Shown one piece after another: positions 32,380-43,300 of a stretch of 64,000 nt of DNA. The stretch lies in NCBI GenBank assembly GCA_021292165.1, contig CM037876.1:286414521-286478520 (forward strand), given 5' to 3'. A program made the translations under genes and the position numbers. The stretch's first letter is position 1. Each line of letters starts with the position of its first letter. The stretch is from Shinisaurus crocodilurus (taxonomy: Eukaryota; Chordata; Lepidosauria; Squamata; Shinisauridae). Below the pieces are notes generated by a model. That model was not told where the DNA came from and searched no databases. It saw only the letters and a list, made by a program, of their open reading frames with translations.

Positions 32380-33045
32380 TGAAGGTGTTGAACAACCCTG
32401 AAGGCGCGCAAGCCTCGTGGAAAAGCAGAGCGCTTCACTTGTGTGAGATGGAAGATTTAAAATCCTATTCCCGTGTGCAGACACCCATAAATCTACACAC
32501 AGAAGTTCAGACCTGTCTCTCCCACTCCACGCAACATTCCAGCGTATCGGATGTCAGCCAGTTCAGCCTCCTCCTTGCAGATCCCAGTAATAAGGAAATA
32601 ACTGTAAACTCCACAGGTTGTTGTTCTACCTGTTTATTTACTATAGCAAGTATATCCTACAGAGAATACATCTCCTAATTACAGTCCATGTGCAGAGTAC
32701 AATGCATAGCAAGCATTAGTCCAATGGAGCAAGTTGAGCTTCACTCCACCTCAGCTTAGACGTTACATGATTGCATTTGTCCAGCAAGCACTAGTCAGAA
32801 GACCAGAGAGAAGAAGAGAGCAATTCCACCTCTCTCCAAAATGGCTACAGACAGAAACCTAACAAGTCAGCACGTCACCAGAACATACAAATCATGTGAC
32901 CAGCTTGTATTTCTTTCACACCTACTTTTCCCATGAGAAACAGGCAGGAAGTAGAAGACTAAACATGACTTGTTTACCAGCCATTCTGTACCTTACATAT
33001 GTAAACAATGTGCCACAGCTGGTGTTTGTGCTACATGTCACAACA
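32380..33045 (-). repeat. 5' LTR of the copia element
   Basis: It is 666 bp with the same TG...CA termini. It should carry the element promoter. The internal boundary lies at 32379, where CCTTCAGGGTTGT is repeated across the junction. Confidence 0.93.
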
Positions 33046-33118
33046 CAAGTCACTGCCCAAATGACTATGTACAAGGCAGAGGTGGGATCTGAGCCACAAT
33101 CCACAAAGCAAAGCACCC

Positions 33119-33165
33119 AGGGTGGCCAGGTGACTGGCCAGAGGGGCGATTAATAAATATAATAA
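33119..33165 (+). repeat. LINE/SINE 3' tail fragment
   Basis: GGTGGCCAGGTGACTGGCCA followed by TTAATAAATATAATAAA is a short remnant of a squamate retroposon tail outside the copia target site. Confidence 0.4.
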
Positions 33166-33569
33166 ACTGCTATGAAACCAGAGTTTTCAGTGCCTTTTTC
33201 TTGGTGTTTGGCTGCACTGCAGAGGAAAGCATCGATCTGCAATCACCCACTATCTTAATTTCCTAAGAGTGTCTCTGAACCCCATCATCCAGCCCAGAGG
33301 AATTTATAGGAAATGAAGATGGCAGCATCTGGAGGCCCGGACTTTGCTCAGTTGTGATCCCAACTGCCAGTAAGAAAATGTGTTAATTTTAAAAAGAAAA
33401 ACAGCGGAGGGCACCTTGGCTGGTGCCAAGAAAGGTATGCAGGGACACCTCATTGCCTACTGTAGCCTTACAATATCAAGGAGCATAATCCAAAATAGCT
33501 GTGCAGTCCACATGCCTTTGTACTACATAATTTTTCTGTTTGGCATTCTATACACCTGCAAGAACATTA

Positions 33570-33948
33570 AGGTTCAATTCAGATATCACATCAGTGTTAA
33601 GGAAGGTTAACCAATTTGATGTGAATTGACAAACATTATTTCTGATTAGTTGGCAAACCAAACTATAAACTCTGGCTTGCACTAACTACAGTATGGTGTG
33701 ATGTCTGAATTGACAAACTATAGTTAATTAACCATAGTTAATTGACAAGCCATAGTTACTCTGCCTCGGGGGGCTGCTGCACCATGGAGAAGGGAGTGAT
33801 AATTACAAAGCAGTGTACAGACACTGAAAATAAAAGACTGCTCTAAAATATAGTTTCCTGTTATACATTGTGAACCTCAAACCATGGCTTGGGTTCTAGA
33901 CTATACCTAGGGCAAACCATAGTTTGATGTGATATCTGAATAGAGTCT
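33570..33948. repeat. Foldback DNA element
   Basis: The ends ATTCAGATATCACATCA and TGATGTGATATCTGAAT are perfect inverted complements. Internal AACTATAG/AACCATAG motifs pair with each other. Further degraded relatives continue to about 34260. Confidence 0.65.
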
Positions 33949-34730
33949 AAGCAAGATCACTTACATGAAGAAACAAGGACTGGTAGTTAAAACAGTGGCC
34001 TTTTTAGATACAGTGCTAAACTATGGTTTACCTTTAAGTAGACAAGCCTTGGGCTCTTGTGCTCCCCCCCACACCCTGGCATGGCTGCTAGATCAGAAGC
34101 TTTTGCTTCCGTTTTCAATTAACCAGTTTAACATTACGTGCAAACCCTAAGCTGTAGTTAATCTTAATTATAAGGTTAAACCACATTTAAAAGTTGGCTT
34201 GTTTCAGTAAACCATAGTTAAGAGTAACCACATTTGGGCTCAGATGTAACACTAAGCTCATAGTGTTCCATCTGAATTAGGTCAGTGTCTCTTCATTACA
34301 TAGAAAGTAAATGCCTGGTTGACAGAAAAAGTCATAATTTGCATAATAACACCATTCATGATCTATTGTCAAATTTATAATGCTTGACACCCCGCCCCCA
34401 AGTCTGCCACTTTTTCTGTGCTAGTGGCAAGGAGGTGCAGGGGGTGGCATGTGGCCTGCCCATCTAGCTTAAAACAATGTAATGTCATTGCACTGTACAT
34501 TGCATCATCCCCACCTCGCATCATTGGCTGCTGTTGGTGGGGCAACACAAAGCATGACATAACCAAAATGAAGGGTGCCATAAAAATGTTTTAAATAAAC
34601 AAATTCTATACATTTTGTGTTAAATTAGAAGTTACGAGGAGTTATAGGGCAGCAGCAGTTCACACTCTCTCATAACATCGTTCTGTCAGAAGCCTGAATA
34701 CTGTAGTCAACAATGCCTCCTGCCCCAAAC

Positions 34731-34800
34731 CAGCCTTTCCCTTGGGAAAGGAGCGTGCTCTATTGGGCACCCCTGCCCGGTCTTTCCCAAGGGAAAGGCT
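34731..34800. repeat. Hairpin palindrome
   Basis: CCTTTCCCTTGGGAAAGG and TCTTTCCCAAGGGAAAGG are self-complementary and also pair with each other. Confidence 0.6.
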
Positions 34801-35279
34801 GAGTAGGAAGAGGGCATCCCTCTTCCTCTCCCTCCAGCTGCCTTTTTTGCTCCGGAGCATGAAAGATCAGCAGTGTGTGTGTGGGCCTGTTTAGCCCTAC
34901 ATGACCAGCTGCCAAACAAGCCCACACAAACGCCTGGACAAACCCTGGCTACTTCTCCAGTTTCAGATTCGGGAGGCGGTCTACTTACCATGCTTGCCAT
35001 GGTGAGCAGATTTATTGAAGTCCGTGTATTGAAAATGGTTTCAAAAATTTTCAGAAGCAAGAAAACATCTGAAAACAGCAGGGCCATCTGACACACATGC
35101 CATTTTATTTGATTAAGAATTTCAAATGATATCTGCAAATGAGTAACAAATTTCTCTTTCATTATTATTAACAAATAAAAGGCCAGTGTGTTTCTAATTA
35201 ACAGAATAGCCCAGCATTTTCTTCGGGGAAAAGTTGTCTATAGAATAAAATTCAAATGCCTTAGAAAAATATGTTTTCA

Positions 35280-35383
35280 TCAGGAGTGCGTTTTTGTCCG
35301 TTTTAATGGCGGCTCGTCAGGACATGCTTTGACATGATTTTCTTCCTCATCTTCACCCACTTCATCTTCATCCTCTTCATCAC
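35280..35383 (-). CDS. GON7: GON7 coding exon 2
   Basis: The exon has 104 nt and encodes the acidic tail and stop (TGA at 35282-35280). It is too short to appear as a long open frame and was found by the acceptor and the family-like C-terminus. Confidence 0.85.
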
Positions 35384-36697
35384 CTTAAGAAAAAGTTAAT
35401 CAAATCAAATTGGCTGATTTCATACAGGAACACCTTTTTCATGACGGCCTGCCAAGTTTTCATTCTGCTTGCAAGTTTATTCATGATTTCCAAAATTCAG
35501 TTTTTATTTTATACATTTGGTGTAGTCAAAACACTTCATTACAAATACAGGTGCAATCCTATACCTATTTAGACAGAAAAAAGTCCTACAATTCCCAGCA
35601 TTCCCGCCAGCCATGCTGCAAGACTGTTTTTCTGTCTAAACATGCATAGGACTGCACCTTAAGTAGCTATACTTTTGGTGTAATCTAGCCTTTCCCAGCC
35701 TGGTATCCCCTCGATGTTTGGACTTCAGCTCCCATCAGTTCCTGCCAGGATGGCCAATTGTCAGGAACACTGGGAGTTGTAGTCTAAAACATCTGGAGGG
35801 TACCAAGTTGGGGAAGGCTGGTGTAGTCACTCACACACTGGTTTGGTAATGGTATTCTGTGTCAGAGAATGGCAAGATAGTAATCGAAGGGTGGATTTTG
35901 GCAAGATGCACATGAGTTAAGAAGGTATCTACAAAGTGCTCTTATACAAGATGTAATGATAGCTGCTGCCTTAGGCCTGGCCTATACATGGAGAAGAACA
36001 AGATGGGAATAAGGTGGTAGAATGGGCAATGGCACTTGGAGAATATGGGGAGGGGGCTCCCTTGAATTTTTTTTAAAGCACCCTCCCTGCAAGCAGAAAA
36101 GTAGCAGAGCAAGACATACGTTGGGACACAACCTTTCTCCCCCAACCTTTATTTGCAGAGAATTCTTTTACATGAATGAGTATCCAAAAATGGCATCCTC
36201 CATTTGCAGCCTGAAGCGCAACAGGCCATTCTACCACCACCGGATACCACCTCTTTCTTAGCCTTAAGAGAAGTTTGAAAGAGAGCTGGACAAGTTCATG
36301 GCGAAGGCGTCTACTGATGGATACGATAGCTATCTCGGGACCTCCACATACAGAGGCAGGATACCTCTGACGACCAGAGGATGGGGAGACAAACAAGGGA
36401 GGTAGGCCCTTTGCCTGCATGCCCTCCGAGCCAAGAGGCCTCTTCCTCTGTTCTCATGTAAGGGGGAAATTCACTCCTCAGTCTTGGCCTGGAGAGCCTC
36501 TCACCTCCCCGCCCAGCTCGGTCGCCAGCGCCGGCGCCACTCTCCTGCTGCACTAGAGGGCCCAGCAGCGCGGTCACTTGCTCCCGCAGTTGAGCCAGGC
36601 CGCTAACCAGGCCTCGCAGCTCTCCCTGGGGCTCGCAGCGAACCCGCAATGGCCGTTTCAGCCCATCTCTACCGGTCAGTTCCGCTCGCAGTTCCAT
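35280..36697 (-). CDS. GON7: GON7, KEOPS complex subunit (two coding exons)
   Basis: Exon 1 is 36697-36505 and exon 2 is 35383-35280. Together they encode 98 residues, close to the 100 of human GON7. Exon 1 starts MELRAELTGRDGLKRPLRVR and has the conserved GLVSGLAQLREQVTALLGPL helix (residues about 29-48). Exon 2 is acidic (GDEEDEDEVGEDEEEN) and ends PPLKRTKTHS, like the KRPKTPS-type tail of the family. Splicing is phase 1, with donor G|GTGAGAGG and acceptor CTTAAG|GT. In the family, GON7 binds the LAGE3 side of KEOPS, which makes the t6A modification of ANN-decoding tRNAs. It is largely disordered, which fits the low complexity here. It is divergent from UBR7, with start codons 469 bp apart. 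Confidence 0.88.
35548..35661. repeat. Foldback MITE in the GON7 intron
   Basis: GCAATCCTATACCTATTTAG and CTAAACATGCATAGGACTGC are inverted ends around paired AGAAAAAAGTCCTACAA arms. The same family is at 51557-51668 and 63888-64000. Confidence 0.75.
35686..35820. mobile_element. hAT-type palindromic MITE in the GON7 intron
   Basis: The ends TAGCCTTTCCCAGCC / GTTGGGGAAGGCTG are flanked by GTGTAATC (35678-35685) and GTGTAGTC (35821-35828), an 8-bp duplication with one mismatch. Confidence 0.8.
36265..36460 (+). mobile_element. CR1-type 3' end in the GON7 intron, degraded
   Basis: GCTGGACAAGTTCATGGCG, CTACTGATGGATACGATAGC and CAGAGGCAGGATACCTCTGA recall the CR1-type 3' end that is inverted at 9376-9590. 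Confidence 0.5.
36505..36697 (-). CDS. GON7: GON7 coding exon 1
   Basis: The exon has 193 nt, ATG at 36697-36695 and 64 codons plus one base. A non-ATG extension upstream is open but is not needed. The donor dinucleotide is at 36504-36503. Confidence 0.85.
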
Positions 36698-37166
36698 CGC
36701 TCCTTCCCGCTGAAAAGAGGTAGCCAATCAGCTCCAACCAGCAAGCCGGAAGAGCCAGGTAGCAACCCAACCACCCCTCAGGCTCCGCCCGCATAAGTCG
36801 CGCGCCTTGACCTCGAACAACCCCGCCCACTGGAGGTTCTTGTGTTTGTTGCTAGCGTCACGCTGCTCAGTGCCCGTACGTATCAAATCGTGCATTGTCT
36901 CCCCCTCCCGTGTCGCCCTCGGTTGTTTCTCCTTGTGATTGGCTCTCCGGGGCTCACGTGCCCTCACTAGAGTCACGTGCCCCAGTCTCCTTTGTTTTCC
37001 GTTTGCGCTTCCTTCTCTTCCTGCGCCAGCCTAGGTGCGCTTTCTTGTTTTCCGCTTCCGGCGCGCGCGGGGGCGCTCCCTGGTGGCGGTTTGGCGTTTT
37101 CCCGCCTTTTCCTCCTCCTCCCCTTCGTCGATACGGCGAGCTGAGGGAACCGATTGTGTCAGTGCG
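36698..37166. promoter_or_regulatory. Divergent CpG-island promoter of GON7 and UBR7
   Basis: The 469 bp between the two start codons are CpG-rich and have no TATA box. Two E-box CACGTG sites lie at 36955-36960 and 36974-36979. CCAAT boxes lie at 36724-36728 (+) and 36938-36942 (as ATTGG). ETS-like CTTCCGG is near 37051. The layout fits a shared bidirectional housekeeping promoter. Confidence 0.75.
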
Positions 37167-37391
37167 ATGGAGAAGGAGACGGCTGCTGCTTCTTCTGGTG
37201 AGGGCCTGCCTGGCAGCGACGACGACGACGACAACGATGACCGCAACGCCGCTGGCGGCGAAGAAGGGGAGAGGAGCGCGGAGGAGCCTGTGGTGTCGCT
37301 AGCCGAGGTGCTGGCCGAGAACGAGGAGCTCGAGAAGGAGGCGCGCGCCGTACTCGGCGGCAGCGACCACGAGCGCTGCAGTTACTCTCAG
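37167..37391 (+). CDS. UBR7: UBR7 exon 1
   Basis: It has 75 codons, ATG at 37167. An acidic Asp-rich N-terminus is followed by [18 protein letters not shown] and the first UBR-box cysteine. The donor is CAG|GTGCGG. The frame is open upstream to 37035 but has no ATG there. Confidence 0.95.
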
Positions 37392-40300
37392 GTGCGGGGC
37401 GCGCGGGAAGATGGGCGTGGCGGCGGCTTCGTGCGGGGCGGGTGAAACCCTTCACAGCAGCCTTCCCCACCCGGCTGCCCTCTAGATGGTTTGATTACAA
37501 CTCCCAGACTTCCTTCCCATTGGCCATGTTAGCCGGGGCTGATGGGAATTGTAGTGCAAAACATCTGGAGGGCACCTCCAATTGTTTTGGACTTCATTTC
37601 CCATGATCTCTCCTCATTGTCCAAGGTTTGCTGGGACTGATGGGAATTGTAGCCCAAAACATCTGGAGTGCACAGTTACACTTGTTTCGGAGTTCAGCTC
37701 CCATGATCCCTCATCATTGACCATGTTTGCGGAAGCTGATGGGAATTGTACTCCAAAACATCTGGAGGGCACCAGGTTGGGGATTGCTGCTTTCCAGAGA
37801 TTCGGAGGGGGCGGACTTGCGGGGAAGAATGGGGGAAAGGAAGGAGGAATGGGGGAAAGGAAGGAGGAAGAGGGTTCAGAGGAGGGCAACAAGGATGATA
37901 AAGGGACTGGAAACAAGGCCCTATGAGGAGAGACTGAAAGAACTGGGCATGTTTAGCCTTCAGAAGAGGAGACTGAGGGGAGATATGATCGCACTCTTCC
38001 AGTATTTGAAGGGATGTCACACAGAGGAGGGCAAAGATCTCTTCTCGTTCATCCCAGTTTGCAGGACACGGAATAATGGGCTCAAGTTACAGGAACCTAG
38101 ATTCCACCTAAACATCAGGAAAAATTTCCTGACTGTCAGAGCAATGGAATCAACTACCTAGGGAGGTGGTGGGCTCTCCCAGTCTGGAGGCATTCAAGGT
38201 GCAGCTGGACAGACATCTGTCAGAGATGCTTTGACCTGGATTCCTGCATTGAGCAGGGGGTTGGACTCGATGGCCTTGTAGGCCCCTTCCAACTCTACTT
38301 TTCTATGATTCTATGATTCTATGCTTGGACTCAGGTGGGCAGTCCTACCCATCCCATCATTTGTTTTTAGCTTACATGCTGATCTGGTTTTATTGCTTTA
38401 TTTGTTACCTGGTCCAAGCAGCACAAATGTGTTGGAAAGGTGGGATATAAATCTCTAAATAAATAAAACATGTATAAGCTGTAAATTCATCACCATAGCA
38501 GCGGCAATAAAACAGCATAGTGTCAAATGGGAAGAAGTAACTTTGTACCAGTTTTCCCAAATGCCCTCTGAAACAAGTTCCTTAATTTCCCTATTCAGAA
38601 CAGCAATTTTTTATTTATTTTTTATTTTATTATATTTATACCCTGCCTTTTTTCCTGCAAGGCAGCTTACATAATCCTCCTCTCCATTTTATCCTCACAA
38701 CAACCCTGTGAGGTAGGTTAGGCTGAGAGTCAGTGACTGGCCCAAAGTCACCCAGCAAGGCCTTGGCACTTTCTCTGGGCCTTGGTTTGTTTCTGGTTGT
38801 CCTATCATGATCAGCCATAGGGAATAGACTGCTTCAGTAGTTTCCAGACCTTCAGATTGCCAGTGGGGTATTAAACAACCTGGAATGGTTGCTGGAATGC
38901 ATTGGTTCCTTCCAATGACGATTGGAATACATTGGGTTGAATCCAGATTTAGTCATAGTTGGAGTTAGACCCATTGGAATCAATAGAACTTAAGATAGTC
39001 ATGACTAACAAGCCCCATTGATTTCAGTGGCTATGCTCTATGTATGACTGGGTCTGGATCCAACCCATTGAATTTTTGAATGGCCAGTAGATCCCATTGC
39101 TAGTCTCTTCTCCTTCTCATCCTTGAGTTACTCCACACTCACTGCTCAGGGAGCATATTCTAGCCAATGCTCATCTTTTGGGATGTTCTCTGCTCATCTT
39201 CTTAAAATAGGCATTACCTTTCCCACCGGTATGCTTTGTCTGATGTTGGTGTGGTTTTGTAGAAAACTCAGGCTTCACTTAACTAGTTGCCATCCTACAG
39301 GGCCTTCTAGCCTTCCTATAATGTTGCAGATTGAAGAAGGAGGGTTTTGATGTCTTGGTGTGTGTAATAATAAACTGGTGTAGGTTTAGACTAAGGTTCC
39401 TTATACATGTAATGGGAACAGAAATGCATTGAGGCAGAATCCTTTCTACAGGATGCATCATATTCAGTAGAAAAAGACAGCCAAAAAGAGCAATGGGTGA
39501 TAGTTGCCTCCTTTAGCTTCTCGTTATTTAGGCAAGGACACTTCTATTGTTCCCTTCCTCTTATTGTTTGTGCTTTTTCAGGTCAGTAGCATGGTATCTG
39601 GATAATCAGAATTTTAATAAGATTACTTGGAAGCTACTGATAACACATTGCACTGATATAACTCTATGTAGCGTTCCCTTTGTAACTAGTACATCACATA
39701 CAATGGTTTCAGTTAATAAATATTTTATTCATTTGTTGCACATATCTTTGGCTCCTTGTTGCTGCTTTTATTTAGGAATAAATTTAGGAATAAACATTGG
39801 CTATGAATATATAGCACAATTAAACTACAGTTTATTTATCTTTACTGTTCAGCTGCCTATGCAAGTGAAAACTGTGCTGTGGCCACTTACTCCTAGTTGA
39901 ATGAGGAATAAGATAAGTTCCTTGGCCTATGTTTTAGGATATACCATAGCTACTTAAGAATGTAGGACAAATTATTAGAATCTGAAACTGGGGGGAAAAA
40001 CAGAGTCAGAAACCCTGTTCCAAGACTTGAAACAAAATACAGGAACACAAGCATGTACAGAGTGCTATATACAAAAAATATTAGAGAACAGTATGTTAGA
40101 CCCAAAAAGAACAACTGTCTTAACATACACAACTTTCTCCTTACTAAAACAATGCTTACTCATAAATTCTAACATCCAGTGCCTTACTCTCAACGCCCAT
40201 TGTCCAACGCCCAACCAAAAAGAACACACACACACTGTTCACCTTAAATACAAATCTGTACAGGCACACCCATTGTATGAGGTCATGCCACCTGCATACA

Positions 40301-43300
40301 ATTGACCCTGCAGCCACCAAGAAAAAACTGTAAGACCGTTTTACTGTGCCAAAGGTGAATTACCTCATTGCAAGACCTTGGACAGAACTGCCTGTTGCTA
40401 AGGCAGACTTTCTTGCCCGAAGGCAAACCAGAATATTTGGCTCCATATTCTGACACAAATTTGGGTACCTCTTGTAATAATGAAAGCTGGATCTGGTTTC
40501 TGTACTCGGTTTGCTGCTTTTGCTATTTTGCTGTAATGGTGAATTCCCAATATGGCACTTTTTCAGTATTTCCATTTTTATTATGCTGTTGTCTTTCCAG
40601 GGTGCTGTAAAAAGGCAAGCCTTGTATGCCTGCAGTACATGTACGCCACCAGGAGAAGAACCAGCAGGGATCTGTTTGGCATGCAGTTATGAATGTCATG
40701 GAACTCACAAATTATTTGAGTTGTACACAAAAAGGTAAAATTAGAGAAAAAGAAGTGATAGCCATTTTAAAGTCAACTTATTTACCATGCTGTAAAACAT
40801 TAAAGGTGGCCAAGAAATATTTTAAATAAATAAATAAAAACATTAAAGCATGTAAACTGAATTGAGTTGCCATTTAATTTTTTTTTTACACAAGGAAATG
40901 TCTGATGAATACTTTGAAACTCAAGATTGCAGCTGAGAGAGAAATTTACTGAGGTTCACAGGGCATGGAAAACTATAGAGTTATGTGGATTTTAAAAGAG
41001 AAACCTTTGATTAGGTAAAGGTAATTTGCAAGTTCCTTCTAAATAGAGAAGAGCATGGAGTTTGTGTAACTCCAGACAAGCTCCTCCATTGGTTAACTGT
41101 TAGCTGTATTTATGGCTTGTGAGCCTGCAATGAGGCACAACCAAAATAAGTAGTACTATGAGCTGGGGAGGGAAAGATAGTCTAATGATCATTAACATTG
41201 TAAATCAGATAAGCTAACGGTATGTTTATGTTTTGATATAAAACATTTCAGTAGGATCGAATAGAATCATCAGAAGTGTAAATCCCATTATAGTTACCTG
41301 TAGAGGGTTTCCATCAAGATATGAATAGAGTTTGTGTCCAGCTTTTCTAGAATGTAGCAGAAACTCACAAGGCTAAAAATCCCCACTCAGAACTCTGGCT
41401 TTTTTTTCCTTTCAGAAACTTCCGCTGTGATTGTGGAAACAGCAAATTCAAAAATTTGCAATGCAAACTGCTTCCTGTAAGTATAAAAATGCTTGTTACT
41501 GTTTTAGAGAGGAGTGATAGCCAAACTATTGTTTCTGCAATGTAAGAACTTTTACCTGCAACTTTTCTCCTCATAAATGTATGTGTATATAACCCAGTGC
41601 TTCTCAATTATTTTCTGTCATGCCCCCCCTAGGAAGAAGAAAACATTTCGCGCCCCCCCGCACGACTGTAAAGCAGTGATGGCAAACCTTTTTGAGCCCG
41701 AGTGCCCAAACTGCAACACAAAACCAACTTATTTATTTCAAAGTGCCAACACTGCAATTAAACCTGAATACTGGGGCTTTAGTTTAGTAAAAACAACTCA
41801 TACAGTTGTCTGAACTAATTAACATATTTTGTCTTAAAAGAAAAACACAATAACAGGGCTTTCAATGATACAGTTTTTTATTGAAAAAAACATCAACTCA
41901 ATTTTTTTAAATAGTACTACATTGTACACATAGCCTGAAGGTAATTTAGGGGGAAAGAGGGGGGGATTGTGAAGAAGCCAGGGAGAATGTGGGGAAAGGA
42001 GGAGGAGGTGGCTAGGAGGGAATGAGGCGGCTGGGGGGCAAGAATGAGGCGGCTGCATGGGAACGCACGGCAGGGATGTAATACGAGCCTTACCTGGGCT
42101 CTTCCGATCGTTCCTGCGGCGGCCCGATCTCACTCTTCTGAGCGGCGTGGAGCGTTCTCCGCGCCGCTCAAGCTGCTGCTGCCGTCCGTCGCTCTTCTGA
42201 GCGGCGTGTTCTCCGCGCTGCTGAAGCCGGCTCCGCCTCTGGACCCGCCGTCGCAGCCCGTCGCATCATGCCCTGTGCGCTGGATCCCCGCGCTCTGTTT
42301 TTGGCGGCGGGGGGGGGGGGAACCAGGGCAGCAACAGGACTTAAACAGCCCTGTTGCCCTGGTTCCCCCCCGCCAAAAACAGAGCGCGGGGATCCAGCGC
42401 GCAGGACATGACGTGACGGGCGGCGGATCCGGCGTGCAGGACATGATGCGACGGGTGGCGGCGGGTCCAGCGCGGCCGGCACGGAGGCAGCAGGTAGGCC
42501 CGTCGTCCCCGTCCGCCGCATCACGGCCTGAGCCCTGGCGCGCAGCATGACGCTGCCTCACGCGGGCCTACCAATTGGTTTGGCCAATCAGGCGCGCCCC
42601 CCTTTACGGAGCCTCGCGCCCCCCCACTATTTGAGAAGCACTGATATAACCATTGCTAAAGTACCATATATACTCAAATATAAGACTAGTTTTTCAGCAC
42701 ATTTTTTGTGCTGAAAAATGCCCCCTCGACTTATACGTGGGTCAGCGCCCCCCCCCAGGACCCCCGCCGGCACCGCCAGGCACCCCCTCCACCTCCAGGA
42801 CCCCTGCCACCCCACCCCCGTACCTGCACCCGCCGCCGCCGAAGCCCCTCCCCCGCCGAAGCCGCGCCGAAGCCCCCCCATGCCACCCCCACGCCACCCC
42901 AGACACCCCCCCCCACACCACCCTACCTGCACCCGCCACCGAAGCCCCGTTGCCACCGAAAAGCCTCCCTGCCACCGAAGCCTCGCTCCCGCTGAAGCCC
43001 CTCCCCCGCCGAAGCCGTGCCGCGCCGCAGCTTCCCCAGACACCCCCACGCCACCCCCAAACACCCCCACGCCACCCCCAAACACCCCCACGCCACCCCC
43101 AAACACCCACACCCACACCCCCGTACCTGCACCCGCCGCCGCCAAAGCCCCTCCCCCGCCGAAGCCGCGCCGAAGCCCCCCGACACCCCCACGCCACCCC
43201 AGACACCTTCCCCACGCCACCCTACCTGCACCCGCCACCGAAGCCCCGTTGCCACCGAAAAGCCTCCCTGCTGCCGAAGCCTCGCTCCCGCTGAAGCCCC

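Larger units (their letters stand above)
27796..33045 (-). mobile_element. Ty1/copia LTR retrotransposon, recently inserted but defective
   Basis: It is a 5,250-bp element with two LTRs (5' LTR 32380-33045 and 3' LTR 27796-28450) and a perfect 5-bp target duplication, CAAGT, at 27791-27795 and 33046-33050. On the coding strand the order is gag fragment, CCHC zinc knuckle, aspartic protease, integrase, reverse transcriptase, RNase H. Integrase before reverse transcriptase is diagnostic of Ty1/copia (Pseudoviridae-like). A polypurine tract, GTGGGGGGA, abuts the 3' LTR at 28451-28459. The LTRs differ by about eight substitutions and two or three small indels in 655-666 bp, so insertion was recent. 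Coding lesions are a shortened gag, a stop at about 31353, frame changes near 31240 and 28850, and stops between 29283 and 29019. Confidence 0.95.

Noticed and set aside
36311..36727. 138-codon version of GON7 exon 1 read through the donor
   Set aside because: The GTGAGA donor at 36504 and the family-like acidic second exon at 35383-35280 give a better gene model of normal length.
37035..37166. N-terminal extension of UBR7
   Set aside because: The frame is open but has no ATG, and UBR7 orthologues start near the acidic segment encoded from 37167.
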